NCBI GenBank assembly: GCA_916610825.1
Contig: OU744451.1
Coordinates: forward strand, 10,659,864-10,723,863
Length of the DNA: 64,000 nucleotides
Direction: 5' to 3'
From: Haliclystus octoradiatus
Lineage: Eukaryota; Cnidaria; Staurozoa; Stauromedusae; Haliclystidae
A program made the translations under genes and the position numbers. Below the pieces are notes generated by a model, which saw nothing but the letters and a program-made list of their open reading frames with translations, searched no databases and was not told where the DNA came from. Shown here piece after piece: positions 27,490 to 39,032 of the stretch. Numbering within the stretch: position 1 is the stretch's first letter; every line of letters begins with the position of its first letter.

Positions 27490-28934
27490 TTTAATCTGTC
27501 AAATTGAAAACTATCACTAAATAATATCATTAATCGTACCAAATGATTATTTGCCTCTTGCAATAGTATAATTTAACACTTGCATTGGTGTGTTGGTGGA
27601 CATAGCTCTAAAACCATACCTTCGGAGTTTTATTGAAATGTAAAAATAAATTTTATTGTTTGGTAAATCATCGACCAATGTTCAAACAATACAATATTTG
27701 AGAAAAGCCAACAAACATACGCTGTGTTGATGCATTTAGAGCAAGTGGACACGAGGCAAATCTTTCTTAACAACCACACACCACAACTTCAAACAGTAAC
27801 AAAGGAAACAGAACTAAAACATTTAATCAAAAATTCCAAAATCCCAAAATCAAACAAACTAAATTGATATCAGTTTTTACTTATTAATTGTGTAATAAAA
27901 GTGAAAGATAAAATTGACGTTGTTTGAGCTTCGACATGTCACATGTCAAGTCATCTTTAGAAATTCATTAAGAAGAAAACTTATCTAAAATATATTGGTT
28001 TAAAAATGTTAGAGTTTTATAAAGTGCTAACTATCGTGTCAAAACAGGATGTATTGTATCTAACAATAGCTTATTTTACATAAGGGCAATAACAATAACT
28101 TTTTAATATGCGGCGGGGAAAAGGCGATATTTCATTGAGTCAATCAGAACAATAATAATGTTAATACGGTATTTTAACAATATTAATCAATATCAAGGAA
28201 CATTTTGCCACTGATAAATTATGATTGGTTGTGATTGTTTTTTCATTGAGTTTGTATCGTATATCCGTAATTAGTTCTTGTGTAAAAATATCTCTCCCAC
28301 AATTATTGTTTGCCATTGTTAAAAAGTGTAATACGGTTTCAATAAATTCAATAGACAAATAAATTAGATTTTCATATAAATATCAATGTAACTTTTTAAC
28401 TCTTTCTCTCGTTTTTCCTTTAAAGTTTGATAATTGCCCTTTTGAATTATTTGCCGAAATTTGGTCCTCAAAAGGTAATAAAACAACAAAGTCATTCTTA
28501 TTTTCGCTTGCAATAGGCAAATCAAGCAAACTCTTGCAATAGGCCTTTGTAAATTCAAACCTTTCACATTTGTAAATTTTTTAATTTGCATTTATATACC
28601 TGATGATGCCATGAAGATATATTATGATGAAACGTTGTGAATCCCGTTTTTATCACTGTCATTTGTTACAAATTTAATAAGCAAGAATTTATTAATTAAA
28701 ATTAATAATAATAACAATAATAATAATAATAATAATAATAATAGTATTAAGAATTAATTAATAAGAACTGTTCAAAGTACATGATAACTATGTATAAAAA
28801 TAAATGTTTTATAGGGACTGTACAATATAACTGTAACGTTTCTTCCAAGAAGATATGAACCGCTGTAACTTTTCAAAAGTTCTAATTAAAATCGTAATTT
28901 ATCCATAAGAATGATAATGAAAGATCGAGTTTTA
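27490..28934. other. AT-rich interior of the inverted-repeat region
   Basis: Holds a second CTGATGA...GAAACGTTGTG block at 28600-28638 and an (AAT)n microsatellite at about 28705-28742. Short minus-strand frames at 28161-28591 are lysine and isoleucine rich and not recognisable. Confidence 0.4.
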
Positions 28935-29652
28935 TCGACATTTAGGGAAGGGACCCGAGTTACATTTAAAAGTAAGCTACTTCGGTGCTCTGTATAGGCA
29001 TTATGTACCAGCGCATCACTTACTTTTAAATATAAAGGTGCCTGATATCCTTTTAAGGCATTTAAATGTTATACTGTTAATTAGAATCAGGATAAACAAC
29101 ATTCTATGTGAAGTCTCATCAATTATTCTTAATATTTAACGTTCTTCTTGCGTGATCTTTTATTAGCATACTATTTAATTAGAGCGAATTATGTTTTTTG
29201 GGACCGTGGTCGAAGAATTGTACATCGAGTATATCGTGAACCTCCCGCAGGTAAACATATAATAAATATTTTACCGTCTGATAATGTAGGTCATCATCAC
29301 AACAGATATAGTCTCCTTGGATACAACATTCTTGCTGATTATAGCAATATTTATACATAGCAACAATATTTAATAAATTTCCTCCAATAAATATCATTAC
29401 TAACTGATGTAGTGAGTATTGACTTATGTAATATGATATATACTTTAGTTTACCAATTAGAATGTGTTTTAATATCAACCATGCCACCTGCTTTCAATTG
29501 ATAGATGGAAAATGGAAATCATTCATTTATCGATTTTATGACTACTTTTTTCGTTGACTACGCTGATCGTTTTTCAAATGTATCCTCTTCTAAAGAGCGA
29601 ATTTTAAAAATCTGTGAGTATTTTATTATTCTATACAAACCTATTTAAAAAG
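28935..29652 (-). repeat. Right arm of a large inverted repeat
   Basis: Reverse complement of 20077-20800, with the closest match at 29080-29515. The shared landmarks run in mirror order: the GGGACCCGAG block, the AACAACATTCTATGTGAAG block, the CCTCCCGCAGG block and the GGTGGCATGG block. Confidence 0.85.
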
Positions 29653-29885
29653 GGCCGGTTTACCTCAGGTGGCAGAGCAACCAGACTTTAGATCTGATCT
29701 TATATGATCGAATGTAGCTCAAACCCCCCAAATGTCAACTCAGCTTTAAATTTATCTCAAACATCAAATGAGTACTATCTTCTGATTGTGGGTGGGGAAT
29801 GGAGCAGAAAAAATTACATTGTATGTGGCTGCGGTACATTGTTGCACATTCATGATGCTAGGTGTATAATCAGAGGCCGGAATCG
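29653..29885 (+). mobile_element. tRNA-derived SINE, copy 4 (outer right arm)
   Basis: Plus-strand copy with a degraded head (GGTTTACCTCAGGTGGCAGA), the GATC-rich block and the body GTACTATCTTCTGATTGTGG. Mirror partner of copy 3, but clearly more diverged from it than the inner arm sequences are from each other. Confidence 0.75.
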
Positions 29886-30182
29886 TAAAATTCAAGTAAA
29901 ACAGTTATTATGCTGGTTTTGGCCAATATCATTCAGCATATCGTGTTTATTCATCGTGATAAGAAATTAGTTTGTGTTAGATACGTCAAGCCGTACCGCT
30001 TAATCAATATCAACTCATCATAAGCATTAGCACTTGCCTTCGTAAAAACTATCTATCAAAAACCAAACAAAAACTACATTATTCAATACATATACATACA
30101 TACATATACTCTTCCATTCAATATATACAAAATTCAATGTATATACTCAATATATACAAGCTGAAGGTTTAGCCTTACTAAA
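29886..30182. other. AT-rich flank with short ATAC runs
   Basis: No gene. Small TACATACATA runs near 30092-30110. Confidence 0.4.
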
Positions 30183-30260
30183 CTCATCATCTTCATCATC
30201 ATCATCATTTATTCAGAACCTTATAAGTTCACGTAGAAATTTTTTTCACATGACTTCATA
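30183..30260 (-). mobile_element. 3' tail of an (ATG)n-ended retroelement
   Basis: On the minus strand: a GTGAAAAAAATTTC block, AAGGTTCTGAATAAATGATG, then ATG repeats. The same tail occurs inside the satellite at 62527-62599. Tails of short repeats after a TGAATAAATG-type signal are typical of CR1/L2-like LINEs and their SINEs. Confidence 0.6.
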
Positions 30261-30899
30261 TATTGTAGTTGTTGATATCTTCAAACATATATTTCTTAAT
30301 CTTGTAGAAATTAGGTTTTTCGCCTGAGTTGCAGGAAGTCTACTAGGCATCTTTAATAAGAATATTTTAGAAATGTAACTCTGATCTTAAATAAAACAAA
30401 TTAAGATATTGATGTTCTCTTGTGAATGTTCTGTATGTTTTTACATCATTATGCTCCTGGCATTCTCCATTAGCAAATAGTTCGAGTTACTCGATGTGGA
30501 ATTAATTACTGATTATCTCATATGTGATGGCTTGTGCACATTCAATATAGTTCATGTCTGTGTTTACATTTATATTAGTGTCAATCGATGTAAATATAAC
30601 GTCAATGGAAGACGGAACGAGATGAGGAGATCAGTCAGTCTCCTACAAACGCTCAGGTCATTTAACTAAGTTGTGCCTTATTATATCTATAGATTAATCG
30701 ATGATTTTGAATAGATCAAGTTAACACTGAATGGATGTATTGGCATGGTATTATCAATTCCACAAAGATTTTTAAGTTTGAACTACAAAAATTGAAAGAC
30801 AAACACAACATTTTATTGAAGTAGACAATATTGTATTTTATTAGTTTTACTTTGCTTTTAATTACTTTGTGTATTACTAAAATATCAAAGAACTTTGCA
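30261..30899. other. Upstream region of the DUF229 gene
   Basis: AT-rich, no recognisable exon. The promoter and any 5' UTR exon of the gene starting at 30900 should lie here or further left. I cannot mark a TATA box with confidence. Confidence 0.35.
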
Positions 30900-33800
30900 A
30901 TGAGGAATTACATGTTATTGAAATCTTATTTATTTATCACATGTGGAATGGCATTGATTATTATAATAGCAAATATACACCAGCCACATATTGCTAACCA
31001 TGTGTTTATCAAAAGATTTATGAGATTTATTGTAAATAATGTGAATGTAATGGAGCAAACCCAAACGGTGCAACCTATATGTAGATTGCCGAAGGTGGAT
31101 CCATTTAGTAAAACAGCAATGGAATCTTATCAGAAAAAAGAGAAATTCCATTGTATGATTACTAATTATGGATATCTGAAGAATGGGATATTAACAATAA
31201 ATGCAACGAATGTACAAGATGTAATATATCAAAGAATAATTAAGAATCCTCAAAGTGACAACAGAGGAATATTGGAAGAACCACACATGATTTTCAAGCA
31301 TGAGAAAAAAATAGAATTAGTCAAAGGTAAGAGGTATGAAATTGCCTGTTAAATGAGTCTAAACATGAAAGATAAATCCCTTTATTACTGTTTGCTGTCT
31401 CTTTAAATATAATAATGCAACTCCGTATGTTGGAAAATGACTACTGTACTATTATTTAAAGTTTTAAATGGACGTGTCGATATTGATGCGTCATCACTGT
31501 TTCAATATTAATCATCAAAGTATCCAATTCATGGACAGTCAGAACCTCTACAGCCAATACTGCCCATTGTCCATCCCTTGAAGCTGTCAAATGTTCTGTT
31601 GAAATGGAGTACTTAGACTATGCTTGATGGGAGACTTTATCTAGTGAGGCCGTTGAGAGTAAGGCTGCGTTTACACGACAAGTGGATGTACGAAACCCAT
31701 GAATTTTAGTCTGGATCGCCCTCGCGTCTAGACATAAACAGGAAACCCGAGAGGAAATTAGTCCGCTTAGAGAGTCTATCAGGACTTCTGAAAGTATGGA
31801 TAGGAAACCCGGGTTTCTCAAACCAGACTTTGCAAAACCCGGGTCTTTTTGTCGGTCGTGTAAACAGAGATTTATGGAAAACATGGGTCTTCAAAAGTCC
31901 ACTTTCAATTCGCGGCGATACTGCCTATAAATATTGGCAACCACTTGGCATTGTTTTAGGGTAAAATTATATAGTTTAGTAGAGCTATTCAATGAATCTG
32001 TTTATATAATGTAAAATCGCGAATAACATGTATTTAAAAGGTATTATTTACAAAAGCGATGTTAATTCACATGGAATTTAATTAGATATGAATAACAAAA
32101 GTTATTTTGAATGATTTAAATAAAAAAACATATCGATCTGAAGCTACAGAATCGAAGAATTATAAAAATCCAATTTCAACGAAAAACCGATAAGAACTGA
32201 TGAACTAAACGTAGCCTAAATCTATCGCTTCCTTTAAAAATCAAAAGGATAAATCCAATTTACAGAGATATTGTAATATGTGTATTAATTATATCTGTAA
32301 CGTTACTGCACTTACCAGTCAATTTATTTTTTATGACAAATAAACATACATACATACATACATACATACATACATACATACATACATACATACATACATA
32401 CATACATACATACATACATACATACATACATACATACATACATACATACATACATACATACATACATACATACATACATACATACATACATACATACATA
32501 CATACATACATACATACATACATACATACATACATACATACATACATACATACATACATACATACATACATACATACATACATACATACATACATACATA
32601 CATACATACATACATACATACATACATGTCAAGTAGTATATTTGCGCCTACTGCAAGGCAATTGATTGGTGGTTAATTACAATTTAATTTGTCTTTGTTT
32701 GATGTATAATTAACTAATTATATTTCATATGTAAGTACTGTATTTCAATTTGTGTAATATTTGATATTTAGTAATCTTATCAATGATCAGTATCTAAGAT
32801 CTCGTTTGTTTTAAAATAATTTTGATCATAGGCGTAGGAGCTGGGGGGGGCATGGGGGGCATTTGCCCCCCCAACGCATTTGAGAAAAAAATTCGTGCAA
32901 TTTTTCGGGCAAATCAACAAATTACAAGTCTTTTGTGGTACAGTGAAAGTGTTCAGGAAATTTATTGTGTATTAATAAAATTCAACACTTCACAAAAACA
33001 GTTTTATGAACAGGAGTATACTATGCATTGTAAGCCTACTGGCAAGCTTTCTTCTTATCATGTTCCAATCTAATATTCATAATTTTATTCAATAATTATG
33101 GTTGCTATATCGCTTAATTATTTTGAAGACTCCACCCCCACTCGTTTTGCAATATAAAAAATCCAGAACTCATCTACATGCTTTATATATTAACGTCTAA
33201 AAAGATTAAGACCGTGATGACATGAGAAATGTTACATTGACCCAAATGTGTAAGTGGAAATTTTTAGGTCAATTTTCGGGCAGATCAAGCTATTTCTTAT
33301 ATCTCTTTGCAAATGAAATTATTCAGTCATTCAATATTTCGCAGGTTATACGTAACGTTGTCCTGAAGAATATCAGTAAACAATAATCCAAATTTTCTTG
33401 CTCGCTCTGCTCGCAACAATTCTTCGCATCAGATCATATAGGGATTAGTGAAGCAGATCACTATTTGCCATAAAATAGGCTTGTCTCGCTCTTTCAAATT
33501 AAATACATAACCCAGTGCTGCATATGAAAGTGTATTTTACGGTGCCTAAAATACACTGCTATATGCAGCAAAATATTCTGCTCTAAGGTATCTAAACATT
33601 CTCAGGAAATAAAAGTAAATACCTAAAATAGGATGGCCTATATGACGAGCCAGGTATGACTAAAACGTTCTTTATAACGATCCACTACAGGGAGAAATGA
33701 ACGTTATTATTTACACCGTAAAGCTAAGTTGCAGGAGGAATGGAATAGCTGATAACGGCTTTTTGAATTCAGTAAAAAATTATATAATCATATAATTGCT

Positions 33801-36800
33801 TAAAATGAATGTAAAATGAATATGTTTCAATATTTATTGACGGTATTAAGAAATTTGTGGGGCTGAAGGAGGCCTGTGATGTCTGTGTGTTGTATCCTGT
33901 GATACATCTTCTGCAATTTTGCATGTGAGTTACCTCTTATAACAACATTTCCCGGAAAAATTTTTTCGGGCAAAACCATTTTTGCCCCCCTGGTTGGAAA
34001 TGTGCCCCTACGCCTATGATTTTGATAACACATTACATCTAGTATCTACGTATAAAAGTTTGAAGCATTTATTTCTTTACACGTTTTGTTCAATTGGCAG
34101 TTCCTTACTTTTTACAAAAGTTATATAGGATCTTATTCTTGGACAGTCCATGATATGATAGAGGAATGAGGCAGATAAACCACATTCATTGCATATGCAA
34201 CAAATATCAGGGGTATGGAAGCTACTGTTTATACAAATCAAATGATGGAAGCCATGGACTGATACTCGTACTGAATAATTTCGATTTAATTGATTTGCTA
34301 ATCCATTGGTTTGTAAAATTGGTGCTGCATTATAACCATTTTCAAGAAAATTTGATAATTTAGCACTTCTATACTCCGAAATATCAGAAACCAGTTTTTC
34401 TTGGAACTCATATTTCGGTTTCAGGTCCTCAACAAATGTACTTGTATTTGCAAAGTAAAATAATAGCGTATTAGATGTATTTTTGGATGTACCCATCACA
34501 AGTTTAAAATAATGAGCTTTCATTTTATCTAATTCTAATAAGTTAGTTTTAGTCAAATAAGGGGCTATAACTTCAAAACCATATGTAACGACTGAGGAAA
34601 GTTTCATATGGAAAATTTTGATAGATGACTCTATAGAAACACGTCTTAAATGTTTAATTGAACCAATAGCGATCATCAACTTTGTCTTTTCATTAAGTAA
34701 ATGTAAATTAAATGATAATGATGTTTGAAGAGTAATTCCAAGGTATGTATAACTATTTGTAAAGGCAATTTGCTCTCCACGATAAATAAAACGATCAGCC
34801 GCACAAAGGCGACCACTCTTTCGGAATTTAATGATGTTGGTCTTGTTAAGATTAACTTGTAACACATTTCAAGAACACCAATCGGAAAGGATATCCAGAG
34901 CAGCTTGAAGTATTGTTTGATCTTTGGAGTAAATTACAAGATCATCAGCAAAAAATAAAATGTTCAAACCAATAATATCTTTTAAAACTTTTGATAAATC
35001 AGATATGTATAAAAGAAATAAAGTAGGAGACAAACTGTCACCTTGAGGAACACCTTGATTTTGAACAATAGAATCGGCAATCTTTATTCCATCATCGATT
35101 TTAATAAAGTTTGATTTTAATAAGCCGTAAATAAGGCGTAAAAGTAATCCATCGTATAATGGAAAAGTACTTCCGTAAATCTAAAGCTATGACGAATAAG
35201 TAATATTAAAATGGGATAGATATAAATCAAGGTGTACACACGAAGTAATGTACCCGGAATTTTCAATGGCAATGTCCGTTTTAATTTTTAAAATTGATTC
35301 ATATGTGTCTTTATACTGATCTACTACTAGCAAGCAAGATTTTATTCCACTTTTGATATGTGATGATCTATAGAAAAGCTTGATTCCTTTATTTTAACAG
35401 AACGAGTGGGCTGTTTGCTGTTCTCGAAAGTTGGAGATGTTTTATTGCATTCAACTGGCGACCCTTATGACGCACCTGGTGTCATTCTGAAGAAAGGAAA
35501 ATGTCACCAACATCATTTTTTTGTCATTACAAATGATGGCTATGTTCAGCATAAGGGAACTGGGAAATACCTTTCTATTAAAAGTAAGAACATAATTTAT
35601 CTATACCTATACATAAGGAATATCATGTGTGATCGTCCGAGGTACAGTTTTCTGGATTTCGTTCTAGTTCTCTCTCGGCCTTTTCTTTTGTTTTGAACAG
35701 CAAGTTCCTAAAATTATGCCGTAGGTAATTCTTGATGTACGAGTTTTCTAGCCACTGGGAGTTAGAATCAAAATATAAAATAAGTGTCCTGTTAACCTGT
35801 CACAATTTTTAATTCTCAACAGCTGAAAATTAATTATAAGCAGTATTTCATGTGTTGTATGAAGTCATTTGCGTCTTATTTGTTTTGTTTTGATGTGTTA
35901 AATTATGGCATGTTTTAGAGAACAGAGAGTCAACGAGTGATGGTTATCTGGAACTTGTTAAAAGTTGCAAAGAAATGGACTGTGTTATTCTTGATGCAGA
36001 AACACAAAAGTTAAAACAAAACAAGACAGGAATTTGTTTGAACTCATTTGCAAAAGGATCCTTGTTATTTTCCAATTGCTCGACCGCTTATCAGGCCTTG
36101 GTTATTCCAAAAGTACAAGGTAATATCATAATAGCTTTTCGCATAGCTCCTTTCATCCTTGAGGCAGTAGCATTATGCATGTTTCTATATGTCGAAGTGA
36201 TTCTCCATAGAAAATAAATTGGTATAAAATTGAAGTTGCAACTGAGACGTTCAACTAAAATTGAACATATGACAATAAAGTCATGACGGCAACAAACATT
36301 TTCAATGTATCCTCAAACAGTTAACAAAGCTGATAATAACAATACAAAATCCTTTGACAAACCAAATTAAGCATTTTGAATCTCCGAAATTTTCAAGTGA
36401 AACAGTAAGATTTTGAAAACAGCATTTTGATTAGTATCTTTATATTCTCATTGCCATTCTGAGCAGTTTTTATAGTAAGAAATTAAGACCAATGTTTGCC
36501 AAAGAAGATGAAATATTTAACAATTTAATAGAGCATATTGTGCGTGTCCATTATTTTAATTATTTGTGTCGATATTGTAATAATTTCCTATTAATTTTAG
36601 ATGTCGTTAGATTTGTTTCATTGGAATGGGAATATATTCGCTTGGCAATATTCACAAATAATAGACGATATCTGCGATTTCTATCCCAAGTACCAAAAAG
36701 TTCTGCACTGCATAAACCAGGGAAAAAATTAAAAGCTAATCTACCAAACATTGCATTGATCATGTTTGATTCTACATCCAATGCAAATTTTCAAAGACAA

Positions 36801-38033
36801 TTCCAGCAAAGCTATAAATGGTTGATCGAGAGAAATGGTCAACAGGTCTTACACGGCCATTCAATCACTGGTGATGCAACACCACCACAGCTTGTCGCCA
36901 TGTTTACTGGTCATCATATTGAACAAATGGAAGAAGGGAGAACTGGATTTCGTAATTCAAAGATGCTTGATGATTGGCCATTTATCTTTAAGGAGCTCAG
37001 TGACATTGGCTATGCAACACTTTGGGATGAAGACGATCATTTGTTTGCCCCATTTAATTTAAGACTGAATGGTTTTTCTAGAAACCCAGCAGATATCTAC
37101 ACCAGACCATTCAAAAAGGAAGCTCTTGCTGACGGCCAAATATTTTGCCTAGATGGTAAATCATCGTGTCAATTTGGTTTGGATTATTTAAGAGAATTTT
37201 ATGATGTTTACAAGGATGGACCAAAATTTTCATTCACGTCGTTTTCTTTAAACACCCATAATGATCCTAATGCTGGCCAATATTTGGACCAAGACCTGCT
37301 TGAATTTTTGGTTAGTTTCGAAGATTCTGGACATCTTAATAATACCATTTTGATTGTATTTGGAGACCATGGTTCTCGACTTTCGTCATTTCGTCAGAAG
37401 CCTCAAGGCTACTTGGAAGAACGTCTTCCATTCATGTCAGTAACCCTTCCTCGTGATTTTGTTGGTCGATTTCCGAACGCAATGTCAAATTTAAGGTATA
37501 ATTCTGAATATTTAACATCACATTTCGATATCCATGCTACTATAAGGAATATACCATTCTATCCTCATATTATGGGAAACTTTTCAATAGGACAGAGTCT
37601 ATTTGAACGTGTCAATATATCAACGAGAACATGTGACGATGCTGGTATACCATCTCACTTTTGTCCATGTCGAAACTATCAAAATATTTCATCGAATGAA
37701 ACATTTATCAAGGCTGCAGCACAGTTTTCAGTTAATCATATCAATGCAATATTATCAGCGAACAATGCGTCAGCAAAACTATGCTCACAGCTAACATTGA
37801 AAGATATACAACATGCAGGTTATCTTTTTGATAATAAGAAAAAAAAGGAAGTCCTTGTGAACTTTTTTGTATCGCCAAGCAATGGTTTATATGAAGTAAC
37901 GATCGTATTACTAGATGACGATGAAGGTAGTTACGACATATTAGGTATAAATAGAATTAACAGGTATGGTGATCAGCCGAATTGCATTGCTTCAAAAATG
38001 CCGCATCTTAGAGAATATTGTTTTTGTAAATAA
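30900..38033 (+). CDS. DUF229-family alkaline-phosphatase-like membrane protein
   Basis: Four exons, 30900-31326, 35401-35583, 35919-36119 and 36601-38033, join in phase 1 at every intron to 747 codons plus TAA. The ATG at 30900 precedes a hydrophobic segment (YLFITCGMALIIIIANI), a signal anchor of a type II membrane protein. Residues about 60-140 hold the typical CRLPKVDPFS start of the DUF229 ectodomain. Residues about 143-270 (exons 2-3) contain DGYVQHKGTGKYLSI and DGYLELVKSC, resembling beta-trefoil (ricin-type) repeats. Residues 315-650 form the alkaline-phosphatase-like fold: IALIMFDSTSNANF, SLNTHNDPNAG and IVFGDHGSR supply the Asp, Ser/Thr and His metal or catalytic positions. Substrate is unknown for the family. 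A Cys-rich tail follows (HFCPC, REYCFCK). An AATAAA overlaps the stop codon. Intron 1 (4.1 kb) is filled with mobile elements. Confidence 0.9.
31661..31872. mobile_element. MITE-like element with GTTTACACGAC ends
   Basis: The left end GGCTGCGTTTACACGACAAG and the reverse complement of the right end share TGTTTACACGAC or TGCGTTTACACGAC. The element is about 210 bp, more GC-rich than its surroundings, with an internal inverted pair (GGAAACCCG and CGGGTTTC). No ORF. Target duplication not clear. In intron 1 of the DUF229 gene. Confidence 0.6.
32341..32627. repeat. (ATAC)n microsatellite, about 285 bp
   Basis: About 71 uninterrupted tetranucleotide units (CATA, equivalently TATG on the other strand). 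All long frames here are repeats of this unit and not genes. In intron 1 of the DUF229 gene. Confidence 0.99.
32819..34026. mobile_element. hAT-like non-autonomous DNA transposon with 8-bp target duplication
   Basis: The element proper is 32827-34018 (1192 bp). Both ends carry the perfect 12-base inverted repeat CATAGGCGTAGG, extended imperfectly by G-rich sequence. Each side is flanked by the identical octamer ATTTTGAT (32819-32826 and 34019-34026), a target-site duplication. Subterminal blocks TTTGCCCCCC and TTTTTCGGGCAAA appear inverted near both ends. An 8-bp duplication and CA-starting ends fit the hAT superfamily; no transposase ORF is present, so it needs a partner in trans. The intact duplication suggests a fairly recent insertion. 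Confidence 0.88.
34077..35180 (-). pseudogene. Non-LTR retrotransposon RT remnant
   Basis: Read on the minus strand from 35180: GVPQGDSLSPTLFLLYISDL, then the catalytic box FFADDLVIYSKD, an in-frame TGA near 34868, then the thumb and C-terminal region (VNLNKTNIIKF, YTYLGITLQTSLSFNLHL) and a terminal CCICNECG...HIMDCPRI zinc-knuckle-like end with C-x2-C and H-x4-C. The fingers and endonuclease are missing, so it is 5'-truncated. The catalytic aspartates are intact, but one nonsense codon separates palm and thumb. Confidence 0.87.
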
Positions 38034-38347
38034 AAATACATCAATACGCGCATGGATAATTAGTTTCAGAGTCTTATCTTTGTGGACATTAGGTTGCATG
38101 TAAGCGAAGACGGGTTGAATACCTTTTTTCCTTTGTTTGCATGTACGTATCATTTATTGATACTTTACAAATATATATCAAATCAAATCTTTATTGTCTT
38201 CTATTAGTTTCTATTTGATGTCTTCTTGGTTTTATATATATATTTCAAATTCTGATAAATTTCGTTAGATTAGATCATGGTGATTTTATGACTACTATAG
38301 GAATTCTTCAGCAGTGTACGACAAGACGTTGAGGAAAAGACACATAT
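38034..38347. other. 3' flank of the DUF229 gene
   Basis: AT-rich, no feature recognised up to the start of the 685-bp repeat. Confidence 0.4.
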
Positions 38348-39032
38348 GTTGTGGATCTTATTCCAGAAAGTGAAAAGGAGAACATTGTGAACAATATCAA
38401 TAATAAGCTAACAAGAATTGGACGGAAGTCGTCCCCACCAAAGCGATTTGGTTTCAATAGCATAGTTTCTTAGAATTATTTAGATACCTTAGAAATGTAA
38501 CTTCCTAACGGATGTGCTCATATAGCAAAGTTTGTGTTGATAATTGCGTTAAGGACAGTATGTAGTCGTTCAAGATTCAAATGGTTTTGATTAGATTTAT
38601 ATGAAATGGACGACTCTGAAGTTTTTGTTGGATTTAGAAGCGTATCTTACAACAACATACAAGCCATGCAACACCAAATTACACAAATATAAAGAAATGT
38701 GAACAAACTTTTCAGTTTCATAATACAACAGAAATCGATATGATTAAAGCTGTGGACATGCTACCCAGTTGAAACACAACAGGAATGGATAGCTTGAATG
38801 GCTACATCATGAAAGTCCTCTATAGATCATTTACGCAACTTGTCGACATTTCGCTAAGAAATGCAATATTTCCATCTACATTCAAAATTGCTCTTGTTTA
38901 TGGTTTCACCAATATCAAAAAAGCAGGTGAAAAACTTCGGGAATCTCACAGGCAGATTTTTCTGCTATCGTTGCTGCCCAAAATAGTGGGACGCATCTCA
39001 TACCAGCAGTGTCTTCTTATGCCTCTTACAGG
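38348..39032 (+). repeat. 685-bp direct repeat, upstream copy (BEL end plus LINE piece)
   Basis: Almost identical to 44124-44811. Its first 130 bases match the C-terminal pol coding end found in the downstream copy (LTRIGRKSSPPKRFGFNS). The middle may contain LTR sequence (from TGTAACTTCCTAACGGATG). The last 250-340 bases encode a LINE RT fingers fragment (MDSLNGYIMKVL, FPSTFKIALVYG, LLSLLPKIVGR). It stops abruptly at CTCTTACAG, where BEL gag-like sequence begins. Confidence 0.85.

Noticed and set aside
32333..32665. Long open frames of repeating Tyr-Ile-His-Thr or Met-Tyr-Val-Cys
   Set aside because: They are translations of the (ATAC)n microsatellite; any tetranucleotide repeat without stops gives them on both strands.
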